This document shows, piece after piece, positions 1 through 9,200 of a DNA stretch of 53,351 nucleotides. The translations under genes and the position numbers were made by a program. Source of the stretch: Mangrovibacter plantisponsor (GTDB taxonomy: Bacteria > Pseudomonadota > Gammaproteobacteria > Enterobacterales > Enterobacteriaceae). The stretch is from NCBI RefSeq assembly GCF_003182475.1, contig NZ_QGTS01000023.1, positions 1-53,351 of the forward strand, in the 5' to 3' direction. The notes under the pieces are model-generated. The model did no database searches and was not told the origin of the DNA. It saw only the letters and a program-made list of their open reading frames with translations. Position 1 is the stretch's first letter; each line of letters opens with the position of its first letter.

Positions 1-325
1 ACAGGCGGGTGTGGGGTGTGGCCTCTAAATCGTTGAGGCGTGCCTGGCGGGCCGGGGCTGCCTGCAGGACGCAGGCAGAGCGACGGGAGGCAGGATGCCG
101 ACTCGGAGCGGTACCCGAACAAGCCGCCGGGGTAAGCCGAATGTCCGCGTAGCGGCGATTTTGCCGGCCACAAAAGGGGGTGTAGGGGGCCAGTGCCCCC
201 TGCGGGCGCCGGGCGCAGTGGGTGAGAAAAAGCAGTGCATCTGACACGGCGCGCAACTGGCTCAGTACTGGCAGATTACTGTTACTGCGGTGACTGTTTC
301 GCTCACCTACAGTGTGGTGAGAGTT
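1..325 (-). repeat. Composite repeat, module B, inverted copy
   Basis: Read on the minus strand, this stretch matches 42394-42690. By eye about the first 230 bases differ at roughly seven positions; the rest (about 231-325) is more diverged. It carries a GC-rich hairpin with CCTGCAGG-rich arms near 58-82 and a second hairpin whose arms are AGGGGGC/GCCCCCT near 185-205. A reading frame at 25-240 on the minus strand has no recognisable protein character and is judged spurious. The window edge cuts the element, so what follows module B here (module A at the other site) is not visible. No transposase lies nearby. Confidence 0.85.
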
Positions 326-400
326 CCGTTCACTTGCAGTGATGCACTCAATGTAGCTTCACAACCAGTGAACGGGCATAGGGGGCCAGGCCCCCTGCTC
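326..400 (-). repeat. Composite repeat, tail of module A, inverted partial copy
   Basis: On the minus strand this matches the last part of module A (compare 42325-42393): the GGGGGC/GCCCCC hairpin, the CCGTTCAC ... GTGAACGG arms, and the junction into module B. It abuts the stop codon of tabA, so the element starts directly at the 3' end of that gene, in the gene's own orientation. Confidence 0.7.
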
Positions 401-403
401 TAC

Positions 404-868
<465 letters not shown>

Positions 869-1196
869 TTATTAAAACCGTGTTTCACTCTCTGATTTAT
901 ACGATGAATCGTACTGCCATACCAGCGTAAATTATTGTCTTTGATATCCACCGCATGTTTATCTCCACTGATGTAAATCACTTGTTATTGCCCAGGCATT
1001 TTTTATGCACCTGCCATGCTGTATTTATGCGCAACTTATGCAAATAAGTGCATAAAACAGTCACCATCCTGTTGATTTTTATGACCATGCTAAAAAAAAG
1101 TCTTCACACTCACAGTTTTGTTTTTCTCTTTTCTATGCAGTTTTACGGTTAACTATTTCTCTCACAGTGGCGCTAATAAAATCAAAACGAGTACTT

Positions 1197-1214
1197 TTTG
1201 CATAATTATGCATA
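1197..1214. promoter_or_regulatory. Candidate ARG box in the tabA-arcA intergenic region
   Basis: The 705-base region 860-1564 is AT-rich and holds no gene I can support. At 1199-1212 it has the perfect palindrome TGCATAATTATGCA, which matches the ArgR consensus (TGAATWWWWATTCA) except for one symmetric base pair. A second partner box at the usual 3-base spacing is not clear. A further cluster of TATGCA/TGCATA motifs lies at 1002-1056. ArgR, or the paralogue at 6471-6980, would be the likely binder controlling arcA. No convincing FNR site was found. Confidence 0.4.
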
Positions 1215-1564
1215 TTTATCAAAATAACCATTTAAAATCAATAAGTTAAAATATTTGTTTCTTTGCATATTTTCACAAACACATAACAAACATAAATATT
1301 AAAACTCAACTACAGATTATTTATTCAGATTTAACTTGGTGCGATTTTCACTATTTAAGAGCCATATCAAACAAACAAAACAGTTTTGTTTTTCGGATTG
1401 CAACACCGCTACAAACTGCTTTTAATAACCTCAACAAAATAATTTACAGCCAATACTACCAGGCCGGAACAGCAGGCAATTACCTTTCTGTTTACTCAAT
1501 AACAGGATACGGATAACTGCTATTTAAAACTGGCTTGCGGAATAAAATATAATGAGGATTAAAT

Positions 1565-2785
1565 ATGCAAAAACATTATGTCGGTTCAGAAATAGGGCAA
1601 TTACGCAGTGTATTACTGCACCGCCCGAACCTTAGCTTGCAACGCCTGACGCCATCGAACTGCCAGGACTTATTATTTGATGATGTACTGTCAGTAGAAA
1701 AGGCGGGTGAAGAGCATGATATCTTCGCTAACACACTGCGTGAGCAGGGTGTGGAGGTGCTGTTACTCACTGATTTACTGAGCGAAACGCTGGATAACAC
1801 AGAAGCCCGCGACTGGTTGCTCAGCACCCAAATATCCGACTACCGCCTGGGGCCGGCATTTGCCTCTGATGTTCGTGCATGGCTGGCTGATTTACCGCAT
1901 CGCGAACTGGCGCGCCGCCTCACTGGAGGGGTCACTTATGGTGAAATACCCGGGCATATTAAAAATATGGTGACAGATACCCATAGCGCCACCGATTTTA
2001 TTATGAAGCCATTACCTAACCATTTATTCACCCGTGATACATCCTGCTGGATTTATAACGGCGTTTCAATTAACCCAATGGCAAAAACAGCCCGCCAGCG
2101 CGAAACAAATAATCTGCGTGCTATTTACCGCTGGCACCCATTATTTTCTGCTGGTGATTTTGTTAAATATTACGGCGATGAAAATATTAATTATGACCAC
2201 GCCACACTGGAAGGTGGAGATGTGCTGGTGATTGGCCGCGATGCGGTCTTAATTGGCATGTCTGAACGCACCACACCACAAGGGGTGGAATTTCTCGCCA
2301 CATCACTATTCCAGCATCACCAGGCAAAACAAGTCATTGCGCTGGAGCTCCCCAAACACCGCTCCTGTATGCACCTGGATACCGTGATGACCCACATTGA
2401 TATCGACACCTTCTCTGTTTACCCGGAAGTGGTGCGGCAGAACGCACAGTGCTGGGTGCTGACGCCCGATGGCCGGGGTGGGCTGAAACGCCAGCAGGCA
2501 CCCAATTTACTCCATGCACTGGAACAGGCCCTGCATATCGACCAGGTGAAACTGATAACCACTGGCGGCGATGCCTTTGAAGCAGAGCGCGAACAATGGA
2601 ATGACGCCAACAACGTACTGACACTGCGCCCGGGTGTGGTTGTCGGCTATGAACGCAACACCTGGACCAACGAAAAATACGATAAAGCCGGAATCACCGT
2701 ACTGCCCATTCCGGGCAATGAACTGGGGCGTGGCCGTGGTGGTGCACGCTGCATGAGCTGCCCGCTGGAACGTGATGGCATTTGA
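1565..2785 (+). CDS. arcA: Arginine deiminase
   Basis: 406 residues, normal for the family. Hydrolyses L-arginine to citrulline and ammonia, the first step of the arginine deiminase pathway in the cytoplasm. Visible family motifs are the N-terminal [13 protein letters not shown], the central [14 protein letters not shown], the EGGDVL segment and the C-terminal [13 protein letters not shown], in which Cys396 is the catalytic nucleophile. An AGGA sequence precedes the ATG at 1565. First gene of arcA-arcC-arcB-arcD, followed 18 bases later by arcC. Probably arginine- and oxygen-responsive, but only a candidate ARG box is visible upstream. Confidence 0.97.
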   Translation: MQKHYVGSEIGQLRSVLLHRPNLSLQRLTPSNCQDLLFDDVLSVEKAGEEHDIFANTLREQGVEVLLLTDLLSETLDNTEARDWLLSTQISDYRLGPAFASDVRAWLADLPHRELARRLTGGVTYGEIPGHIKNMVTDTHSATDFIMKPLPNHLFTRDTSCWIYNGVSINPMAKTARQRETNNLRAIYRWHPLFSAGDFVKYYGDENINYDHATLEGGDVLVIGRDAVLIGMSERTTPQGVEFLATSLFQHHQAKQVIALELPKHRSCMHLDTVMTHIDIDTFSVYPEVVRQNAQCWVLTPDGRGGLKRQQAPNLLHALEQALHIDQVKLITTGGDAFEAEREQWNDANNVLTLRPGVVVGYERNTWTNEKYDKAGITVLPIPGNELGRGRGGARCMSCPLERDGI

Positions 2786-2803
2786 GAACGGAGAACAACG
2801 AAC

Positions 2804-3721
2804 ATGACGGAACGTAAACCCACACTGGTCGTCGCCCTTGGCGGCAATGCACTGCTCAAACGCGGCCAGCCTCTTGAGGCGTCTGTTCAGCGCGAAAATA
2901 TTGCACTGGCAGCACGGACAATAGCTCAACTCACCCGCCAGTGGCAGGTGGTACTGGTGCACGGAAATGGCCCGCAGGTTGGCCTGCTGGCTCTGCAAAA
3001 TAGCGCCTTCGACAAAGTTGCCCCGTATCCGCTGGATATTTTGGGAGCAGAAAGCCAGGGCATGATTGGTTATATGTTGCAGCAAACCCTGAAAAACGCC
3101 CTGCCCGACCAGGAAATCAGTGTGCTGCTAACCCAAGTAGAAGTCAGTGCCAGTGACCCGGCATTCAGCAACCCGACCAAGTATATCGGGCCGGTGTATG
3201 ACCGGGCTCAGGCTGAAACACTGGCCGCCGAAAAAGGCTGGGTTTTCCGCCAGGATGGCGAGTGGACACGCCGGGTGGTCCCGTCACCCCAACCGAAACG
3301 TATTCTGGAAAGTGATGCCATCAGCGCCCTGATCCAGCGCGGCCACCTGGTCATTTGCAACGGCGGCGGCGGTGTTCCGGTAGTTGAAAAAGGCGATGGT
3401 TATCACGGCATTGAAGCGGTGATTGATAAAGACCTCTCCGCAGCACTGCTGGCCCGCCAGATTGAAGCAGATGCACTGTTGATCCTGACCGACGCCAACG
3501 GGGTGTATCTCAACTGGGGGCAGCCAGACCAGCGCCCACTGGCACAGGTAACCCCGGCGGAACTCAAGACCATGACCTTCGATGCAGGCTCCATGGGCCC
3601 GAAAGTGGCCGCCTGCTGCCAGTTTGTTGAGCAATGCCACGGAATTGCCGGTATTGGAGCCCTGGAAGACGGCCTGGCGATTCTGGCGGGCGACAAAGGC
3701 ACCCGTATCTCAAACAACTGA
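2804..3721 (+). CDS. arcC: Carbamate kinase
   Basis: 305 residues, typical of the amino-acid kinase family. Uses carbamoyl phosphate and ADP to make ATP, ammonia and CO2, the energy-yielding step of the arginine deiminase pathway. The N-terminal [10 protein letters not shown] glycine-rich loop, the HGNGPQVG motif, and [15 protein letters not shown] near the C-terminus are all present. An AACGGAGAAC stretch supplies the ribosome site just after the arcA stop. Followed by arcB after 82 bases that contain the arcB ribosome site. Confidence 0.97.
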   Translation: MTERKPTLVVALGGNALLKRGQPLEASVQRENIALAARTIAQLTRQWQVVLVHGNGPQVGLLALQNSAFDKVAPYPLDILGAESQGMIGYMLQQTLKNALPDQEISVLLTQVEVSASDPAFSNPTKYIGPVYDRAQAETLAAEKGWVFRQDGEWTRRVVPSPQPKRILESDAISALIQRGHLVICNGGGGVPVVEKGDGYHGIEAVIDKDLSAALLARQIEADALLILTDANGVYLNWGQPDQRPLAQVTPAELKTMTFDAGSMGPKVAACCQFVEQCHGIAGIGALEDGLAILAGDKGTRISNN

Positions 3722-3803
3722 TTCTCACTTTTTATTAACACACGCGTTCCCTGCCACCACCTGGCCGGGGCAGAAAAGTGTTATCCCAAAAAAGGATATA
3801 AAA

Positions 3804-4808
3804 ATGACCATTTCACTGAAAAATAAAAATTTTTTAAAACTTCTCGATTTTACGCCTGCTGAAATTAACTACCTGCTGGAGCTGGCTGCTTCTTTGAAGG
3901 CTGACAAAAAAGCCGGAACAGAAAAGAAAACGCTGACAGGCAAAAATATTGCGCTGATCTTCGAAAAAACCTCCACCCGTACCCGCTGTGCTTTTGAAGT
4001 TGGCGCGTTCGACCAGGGTGCGCAGGTGACTTATCTTGGGCCGACCGGGTCACAAATTGGCCATAAAGAATCCATGAAAGATACCGCCCGTGTTCTGGGG
4101 CGGATGTACGACGGTATTGAATACCGTGGTTACGGCCAGGCCATTGTTGAAGAGCTGGGGCAATACGCAGGCGTCCCGGTATGGAACGGTCTGACCAACG
4201 AATTCCACCCCACACAAATTCTGGCCGACCTGATGACCATGCAGGAACATACACCAGGTCGTGCGCTGAAAGACATCGCCTTTGCTTACCTGGGCGATGC
4301 CCGCAACAACATGGGCAACTCCCTGATGGTGGGCGCGGCGAAAATGGGCATGGATATCCGCCTGGTGGCGCCCAAAGCATTCTGGCCAGAGCCTGAACTG
4401 GTCGCACAGTGCCAGGACATCGCCAAACAAACTGGCGCACGCATCATGCTGACTGACAACGTACAGGAAGGCGTGGCGGGTGTGGATTTCCTCTATACCG
4501 ATGTTTGGGTGTCGATGGGTGAAGCCAAAGAAGCCTGGGCAGAACGTGTGGCACTGATGAAGCCCTACCAAATCAACGATGCCGTGGTGGAAGCCACTGG
4601 TAACCCACAGGTGAAATTTATGCACTGCCTGCCAGCATTCCATAACGATGAAACCACGGTTGGCAAAGAGATTGAAAAAACCTGGGGCCTGAAAGGGCTG
4701 GAAGTAACCGAAAGTGTTTTTGAATCCCCCCGTTCCATCGTTTTCGATGAAGCAGAAAACCGCATGCACACCATTAAAGCCGTCATGGTGGCAACCCTGG
4801 GTGAATAA
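3804..4808 (+). CDS. arcB: Ornithine carbamoyltransferase, catabolic (arcB/argF type)
   Basis: 334 residues from the ATG at 3804, preceded by AAAGGATA; an in-frame extension back to 3582 overlaps arcC and is rejected. In the arc operon it phosphorolyses citrulline to ornithine and carbamoyl phosphate. The carbamoyl-phosphate motif STRTR is at residues 57-61, HPTQ follows in the middle, and the ornithine-side HCLP motif is near residue 273. The sequence resembles anabolic ArgI/ArgF, so the catabolic direction is inferred from the operon. Automatic annotation would likely name it argF. Confidence 0.93.
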   Translation: MTISLKNKNFLKLLDFTPAEINYLLELAASLKADKKAGTEKKTLTGKNIALIFEKTSTRTRCAFEVGAFDQGAQVTYLGPTGSQIGHKESMKDTARVLGRMYDGIEYRGYGQAIVEELGQYAGVPVWNGLTNEFHPTQILADLMTMQEHTPGRALKDIAFAYLGDARNNMGNSLMVGAAKMGMDIRLVAPKAFWPEPELVAQCQDIAKQTGARIMLTDNVQEGVAGVDFLYTDVWVSMGEAKEAWAERVALMKPYQINDAVVEATGNPQVKFMHCLPAFHNDETTVGKEIEKTWGLKGLEVTESVFESPRSIVFDEAENRMHTIKAVMVATLGE

Positions 4809-4813
4809 CACAG

Positions 4814-4841
4814 TAATGCGGCAGCAGAGCCTGCCGCATTA
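4814..4841. other. Intercistronic hairpin between arcB and arcD
   Basis: Perfect 11-base arms TAATGCGGCAG and CTGCCGCATTA with a 6-base loop, five bases after the arcB stop. No run of T follows, so it is more likely an mRNA processing or stability structure, or a partial terminator lowering arcD expression, than a full terminator. Confidence 0.6.
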
Positions 4842-4876
4842 TCCACAGGCTGCCCCCGGGCAGCGGGAGAACGACG

Positions 4877-6349
4877 ATGGCAGATGTCACACATAGCGAC
4901 ACCGATTCCCATACAGCGGAACTCGGTGAGAAAAAATTAGGGCTGGGCGCACTGGTCGCCCTGGTTATCGGTTCAATGATTGGCGGTGGGGTGTTCAGCC
5001 TGCCGCAAAACTTTGCGGCGGTGGCGTCACCCGGCGCACTGCTGGCAGGCTGGGTTATCACCGGCATTGGTATGCTGTGCCTGGCTTTTATCTACCAGAA
5101 CCTGAGCGCACGCTGCCCGGAGCTGGATGGCGGGATTTACAGTTACGCCCGCGCCGGGTTTGGCGACTTTATTGGCTTCCAGGCAGCCTGGGGCTACTGG
5201 TTTTCCGCGTGGCTCGGCAATGTATCCTATGCCGTACTGCTGTTCAGCGCGCTGAGCTTTTTTATTCCTGTCTTTGGGGAAGGCAACAACCTTATCTCTG
5301 TGGTTGGCGCATCAATTGTTCTGTGGCTGGTACACGCGCTGGTGTTGCGTGGTGTGCGGGAAGCCGCATGGATCAACTCACTGCTTACCATTATCAAAGT
5401 CCTGGTGTTAATTGTCTTTATTATCGCCGCCCTGTTGGCATTCAGAATGGGTATTTTTACAGCTGATTTCTGGGGCCGCGTGATGCAAACCAGTAACACG
5501 CACAGCAGCCTGTTCGACCAAACCAAAAACACCATGCTGGTAACGACCTGGGTATTTATTGGTATTGAAGGCGCAACCGTAGTTTCTGCCCGTGCCGCCC
5601 GGCGTTCTGATATTGGTAAAGCGACAGTCACCGGCTTACTGGGCGCACTGGCTATTTATGTGCTGGTCAGTGTGCTTTCTATGGGGATCCTGGACCAGGC
5701 CACGCTGGCCGGGTTGAAGAACCCGTCGATGGCCGGGGTGCTGGAACATGTTGTCGGCCCGTGGGGTGCCCGTTTCGTGGCTGGCGGAGTGATTTTATCT
5801 GTTGCCGGAGCACTGCTCGCCTGGACCTTGTTTGCCGCGGAACTCCCGCGAGTAGCCGCGCAGGATGGCATCTTCCCCGCGGTATTTGCCCGGGAAAACA
5901 GCCGCCATTCTCCTTCTTTCTCGCTTTGGATAACCAATGGCCTGATTCAGGTGTTTCTGCTACTGACTCTCTTCTACCAGGCAGGTTACCAGGCGTTGTT
6001 CTCCATTGCCACCGCCGCGATTCTACCGCCTTATCTGTTCAGTGCAGCTTATGGATTAAAACTGGCGCTGACAGGTGAGCGTTACCAGGAAAATGAACGC
6101 CGTGGCGGAGCGATTGCCCTGGGTATTATCGCCACGGTTTATGGTTTCTGGCTGTGTTATGCCGCCGGGGACTCCATGCTGTTGAGCGCCCTGCTCTTTG
6201 CCCCCGGCATACTGGTGTATATCTGGCAGCGCCGCATCCAGAACCGCCTTATGTTCAACAACGCCGAGTGGTGGCTGGTGATTGCCATTGTGCTGGCTGC
6301 AGCCTGGACACTGCTGCTGGTTTTGCAGGGTTCACTGAGCATAGCCTGA
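4877..6349 (+). CDS. arcD: Arginine-ornithine antiporter
   Basis: 490 residues, an inner-membrane carrier of the APC superfamily with about 12 to 13 hydrophobic segments. It exchanges external arginine for internal ornithine and so supplies the arginine deiminase pathway without energy cost. The first membrane segment contains GSMIGGGVFSLPQNFA, the substrate-backbone-binding GxG-type motif of APC carriers. A GGGAGAACGACG stretch precedes the ATG at 4877. Last structural gene of the operon; a hairpin separates it from arcB. Confidence 0.93.
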   Translation: MADVTHSDTDSHTAELGEKKLGLGALVALVIGSMIGGGVFSLPQNFAAVASPGALLAGWVITGIGMLCLAFIYQNLSARCPELDGGIYSYARAGFGDFIGFQAAWGYWFSAWLGNVSYAVLLFSALSFFIPVFGEGNNLISVVGASIVLWLVHALVLRGVREAAWINSLLTIIKVLVLIVFIIAALLAFRMGIFTADFWGRVMQTSNTHSSLFDQTKNTMLVTTWVFIGIEGATVVSARAARRSDIGKATVTGLLGALAIYVLVSVLSMGILDQATLAGLKNPSMAGVLEHVVGPWGARFVAGGVILSVAGALLAWTLFAAELPRVAAQDGIFPAVFARENSRHSPSFSLWITNGLIQVFLLLTLFYQAGYQALFSIATAAILPPYLFSAAYGLKLALTGERYQENERRGGAIALGIIATVYGFWLCYAAGDSMLLSALLFAPGILVYIWQRRIQNRLMFNNAEWWLVIAIVLAAAWTLLLVLQGSLSIA

Positions 6350-6470
6350 TTTTTTTCCGGCCAGTTGACCTGAGCTTGCCAAAGGAAGACTGGCCCGGCG
6401 GTTTAAATAATCCAGTTATGTTAAACAGTTAGCACAATATTTAGTTTTATTTTGAAGAACAGGATGCAGT

Positions 6471-6980
6471 ATGAAAACCCCGATTACATCGTCTGAAAAG
6501 GAGATGCAACAGTTGGCATTATGCCAGCGGTTAATCATCAACCACAGCTACGGGTGCCAGGATGCGTTACGGCGTGACATGCAACGCCACGGTTTTCAGG
6601 CCATTAGCCAGTCCACGATTTCACGTTTATTGCGTATTCTTGGGGTCATTAAAATTCGTAATGCCCGGGGGGAGAAAATCTACAGCCTCAGCCCGCAGGA
6701 ACAGCCAGAACCCAGTGCCGGGCGGGCCATTGGCGAGATGGTCATCAGTGTGGAGCACAACGCCGAGTTTGTTATTCTCCATACTGTGGCAGGCTACGGG
6801 CGTGCGGTCGGAAAAATACTTGATTACCGTGCACTACCTGATGTTTTGGGCGTAGTGGCAGGCAGCAGTGTTGTCTGGGTCGCTCCCCGGGATGTCACTA
6901 AAACCCCCCATTTGCACCACAAAATTGTGCAAACTTTTGGCCTGACCGCCGTTTTACCGCAACCGATTGCGGTACGATAA
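6471..6980 (+). CDS. ArgR-family regulator of the arc locus, with altered effector site
   Basis: 169 residues with the two-domain ArgR plan. The N-terminal winged helix contains SQSTISRLLR (residues 46-55), equivalent to SQSKVSRML of E. coli ArgR. The C-terminal oligomerisation domain aligns, but where ArgR has AGDD, whose two Asp residues bind arginine, this protein has AGSS (Gly131-Ser133). It therefore probably does not bind arginine in the usual way. Position just after arcD, same strand, suggests local control of the arc operon, as for ArgR paralogues beside arc genes elsewhere. It may form mixed hexamers with ArgR; that is inference. Confidence 0.85.
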   Translation: MKTPITSSEKEMQQLALCQRLIINHSYGCQDALRRDMQRHGFQAISQSTISRLLRILGVIKIRNARGEKIYSLSPQEQPEPSAGRAIGEMVISVEHNAEFVILHTVAGYGRAVGKILDYRALPDVLGVVAGSSVVWVAPRDVTKTPHLHHKIVQTFGLTAVLPQPIAVR

Positions 6981-6999
6981 AAAAATGTGCATTTACGCC

Positions 7000-7027
7000 T
7001 TGATGAGGAACTCAGGATGCGTATAAT
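7000..7027 (+). promoter_or_regulatory. pyrBI promoter
   Basis: -35 TTGATG at 7000-7005 and -10 TATAAT at 7022-7027 with a 16-base spacer. The bases after the -10 (GCCGGACAATTTGCC) match the E. coli pyrBI start region, where UTP-dependent slippage and pausing help control expression. Confidence 0.85.
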
Positions 7028-7048
7028 GCCGGACAATTTGCCGGGGGG

Positions 7049-7171
7049 ATGCATGGTTACGCCAATTCCACAAGCCGTTTTGAGTACTCACCTGAATACA
7101 GGTGCTGTCTTCCCGTTGCACCGATCCAGAGCCCCTCGTTGAGGGGCTTTTTTTTGCCCGCGTTTCGTTAA
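7049..7171 (+). CDS. pyrL: pyrBI operon leader peptide
   Basis: 40 codons from ATG 7049 to TAA 7169-7171, running through the attenuator and stopping 12 bases before pyrB, as in E. coli. The ending SPSLRGFFLPAFR parallels the E. coli leader. A GGGGGG run just before the ATG may act as ribosome site. Its translation, coupled to RNA polymerase pausing at low UTP, disrupts the terminator hairpin. A pause hairpin with arms CACCTG/CAGGTG is at 7089-7104. Confidence 0.85.
   Translation: MHGYANSTSRFEYSPEYRCCLPVAPIQSPSLRGFFLPAFR
7130..7155 (+). terminator. pyrBI attenuator
   Basis: Hairpin AGCCCCTC/GAGGGGCT (7130-7148) followed by a run of T to 7155, inside the pyrL reading frame. Same position and form as the UTP-sensitive attenuator of E. 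coli pyrBI. Confidence 0.92.
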
Positions 7172-7183
7172 CAGGAGAGAAAC

Positions 7184-8119
7184 ATGGCCAATCCGCTTTA
7201 TAAAAAACACATCATTTCGATTAATGATCTTAACCGGGAGGAGCTTGAACTGGTGCTGGCAACAGCCGCACAGTTAAAAGCGCACCCACAACCGGAGTTG
7301 TTAAAGCACAAGGTTATCGCCAGTTGTTTCTTCGAGGCCTCAACCCGTACCCGCCTCTCCTTTGAAACATCCATGCACCGGTTGGGCGCGGCTGTGGTTG
7401 GCTTCTCTGACAGCAGCAATACCTCGCTTGGCAAAAAAGGCGAAACACTGGCAGACACCATTTCGGTAATCAGTACCTATGTGGATGCCATTGTCATGCG
7501 TCACCCCCAGGAAGGGGCATCACGCCTGGCAACCGAATTCTCCGGCCATGTTCCGGTACTGAACGCCGGCGACGGCTCCAACCAGCATCCCACCCAAACC
7601 TTACTGGATCTGTTCACCATTCAGGAAACACAAGGCCGGCTGGAAAACCTGAATATCGCCATGGTAGGTGACCTGAAATATGGCCGTACCGTTCACTCAC
7701 TGACTCAGGCACTGGCAAAATTCAACGGGAACCGTTTTTACTTTATCGCCCCGTCTGCGCTGGCAATGCCGCAATATATTCTCGATATGCTGGAAGAAAA
7801 AGGTATCCAGTGGAGCCTGCATGGCAGCATTGATGCCGTTATGGCAGAAGTGGACATCCTGTATATGACCCGGGTACAGAAAGAGCGCCTCGACCCTTCT
7901 GAATATGCCAATGTGAAAGCCCAGTTTGTGCTGCGCGCCAGTGACCTGGAAGGTGCCCGTAGCAATATGAAAGTGCTGCACCCATTGCCGCGTGTTGACG
8001 AAATCGCGACCGATGTTGATAAAACCCCTCATGCCTGGTATTTCCAGCAGGCGGGGAATGGCATTTTTGCCCGCCAGGCACTGCTGGCACTGGTTCTGAA
8101 TGAAGATTTGGCACTGTAA
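7184..8119 (+). CDS. pyrB: Aspartate carbamoyltransferase catalytic subunit
   Basis: 311 residues, the enterobacterial length. Condenses carbamoyl phosphate with aspartate, the committed step of pyrimidine synthesis. STRTR (residues 53-57) binds carbamoyl phosphate; HPTQTLLDL and HPLPRVDE are also present. CAGGAGAG gives the ribosome site. Forms the c6r6 holoenzyme with PyrI, encoded 13 bases downstream. Confidence 0.98.
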   Translation: MANPLYKKHIISINDLNREELELVLATAAQLKAHPQPELLKHKVIASCFFEASTRTRLSFETSMHRLGAAVVGFSDSSNTSLGKKGETLADTISVISTYVDAIVMRHPQEGASRLATEFSGHVPVLNAGDGSNQHPTQTLLDLFTIQETQGRLENLNIAMVGDLKYGRTVHSLTQALAKFNGNRFYFIAPSALAMPQYILDMLEEKGIQWSLHGSIDAVMAEVDILYMTRVQKERLDPSEYANVKAQFVLRASDLEGARSNMKVLHPLPRVDEIATDVDKTPHAWYFQQAGNGIFARQALLALVLNEDLAL

Positions 8120-8132
8120 GGGAGACAAGATA

Positions 8133-8594
8133 ATGACTGACGATAAAAAATTGCAGGTTGAAGCCATTAAATGCGGCACAGTTATCGACCATATTCCGGC
8201 TCAGGTCGGGTTTAAACTGCTCTCTTTGTTCCAGTTGACCAAAACCGACCAGCGCATCACTATCGGCCTGAATTTACCTTCCGGTGAAATGGGCCGCAAA
8301 GACCTTATCAAAATCGAGAATACGTTTTTAACCGAAGAGCAGGTAAACCAACTGGCACTGTATGCGCCCCACGCCACCGTCAACCGGATTGACGATTACA
8401 GCGTGGTGGGTAAGAGCCGCCCCAGCCTGCCAGAGCGTGTGGATAACGTGCTGGTGTGCCCGAACTCAAACTGCATCAGCCACAATGAACCTGTCGCTTC
8501 CAGTTTTAGTGTGAAAGTGCGTGATGAAGCCGTCACCCTGAAATGTAAGTACTGCGAGAAAGAGTTTGCCCGGCATGTTGTTCTGAACGATTAA
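8133..8594 (+). CDS. pyrI: Aspartate carbamoyltransferase regulatory subunit
   Basis: 153 residues from ATG 8133, preceded by GGGAGA; an in-frame ATG at 8100 overlaps pyrB and is rejected. Binds CTP, UTP and ATP and gives allosteric control to PyrB. The zinc-binding cysteines are Cys109, Cys114, Cys138 and Cys141, spaced as in E. coli. Confidence 0.98.
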   Translation: MTDDKKLQVEAIKCGTVIDHIPAQVGFKLLSLFQLTKTDQRITIGLNLPSGEMGRKDLIKIENTFLTEEQVNQLALYAPHATVNRIDDYSVVGKSRPSLPERVDNVLVCPNSNCISHNEPVASSFSVKVRDEAVTLKCKYCEKEFARHVVLND

Positions 8595-8640
8595 GTTCTG
8601 AGTGATTAAGTTGTGAATGACTGAGTACAGGCTGGCAATG

Positions 8641-8669
8641 CTGGCAATGGCCCGGATGCTCCCTATAAT
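8641..8669 (+). promoter_or_regulatory. Probable ridA promoter
   Basis: A consensus -10 TATAAT at 8664-8669 lies 43 bases before the ridA start. The -35 is weak (CTGGCA at 8641-8646, 17-base spacer). The -35 area contains a direct repeat of CTGGCAATG. Confidence 0.5.
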
Positions 8670-8712
8670 GGTGGGCATCTTTTCTACGGCTGGTTAATTA
8701 ACAGGAGTAAAT

Positions 8713-9117
8713 ATGTCACGCGAAATCAGTACCGATAAAGCCCCTGCCGCTATTGGCCCTTATGTTCAGGGTGTGAATTTGGGCAACATGATTATGACGT
8801 CTGGCCAGATTCCGGTAGACCCGCAAACCGGTACCGTTCCGGAAGATATCACCGCCCAGGCTCGCCAGTCTCTGAATAATGTGAAAGCCATTGTGGAAGC
8901 CGCCGGGCTGGCAGTTGGCGATATTGTTAAAACCACTGTGTTTGTCAAAGACCTCAACGATTTCGCCACAGTGAATGCGGAATACGAAGCGTTCTTTAAT
9001 GAGCACCATGCGGCTTTCCCGGCGCGCTCTTGTGTTGAAGTGGCTCGCCTGCCGAAAGACGTTAAAATTGAAATTGAAGCAATTGCCATTCCGCGTACTC
9101 ACCTTTCCCTGGTGTAA
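8713..9117 (+). CDS. ridA: 2-iminobutanoate/2-iminopropanoate deaminase
   Basis: 134 residues of the YjgF/YER057c/UK114 family. Hydrolyses reactive enamine and imine intermediates released by PLP enzymes such as threonine dehydratase, protecting other PLP enzymes. The core GPYVQGV, SGQIP and RSCVEVARLPKDVKIEIEAIA is intact, with the conserved Arg and Cys. The C-terminus is about six residues longer than the 128-residue E. coli protein. The operon at 19813-27494 encodes a PLP ammonia lyase of the kind that can make such intermediates, but no direct link is shown. Confidence 0.97.
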   Translation: MSREISTDKAPAAIGPYVQGVNLGNMIMTSGQIPVDPQTGTVPEDITAQARQSLNNVKAIVEAAGLAVGDIVKTTVFVKDLNDFATVNAEYEAFFNEHHAAFPARSCVEVARLPKDVKIEIEAIAIPRTHLSLV

Positions 9118-9147
9118 CGGGTAACGGAACCGCGGAACTGCAACAGT

Positions 9148-9176
9148 AAACGGCCTGCTCTATCAGCAGGCCGTTT
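9148..9176. terminator. Bidirectional terminator between ridA and mgtA
   Basis: Arms AAACGGCCTGCT and AGCAGGCCGTTT around a 5-base loop. The genes converge here, and short T-rich stretches occur on both sides. Confidence 0.85.
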
Positions 9177-9200
9177 GTTTATCTGGCAAAAACAGCGGTA

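Noticed and set aside
3582-3803. N-terminal extension of the arcB frame
   Set aside because: It overlaps arcC in another frame; the ATG at 3804 has a ribosome site and gives the usual 334 residues.
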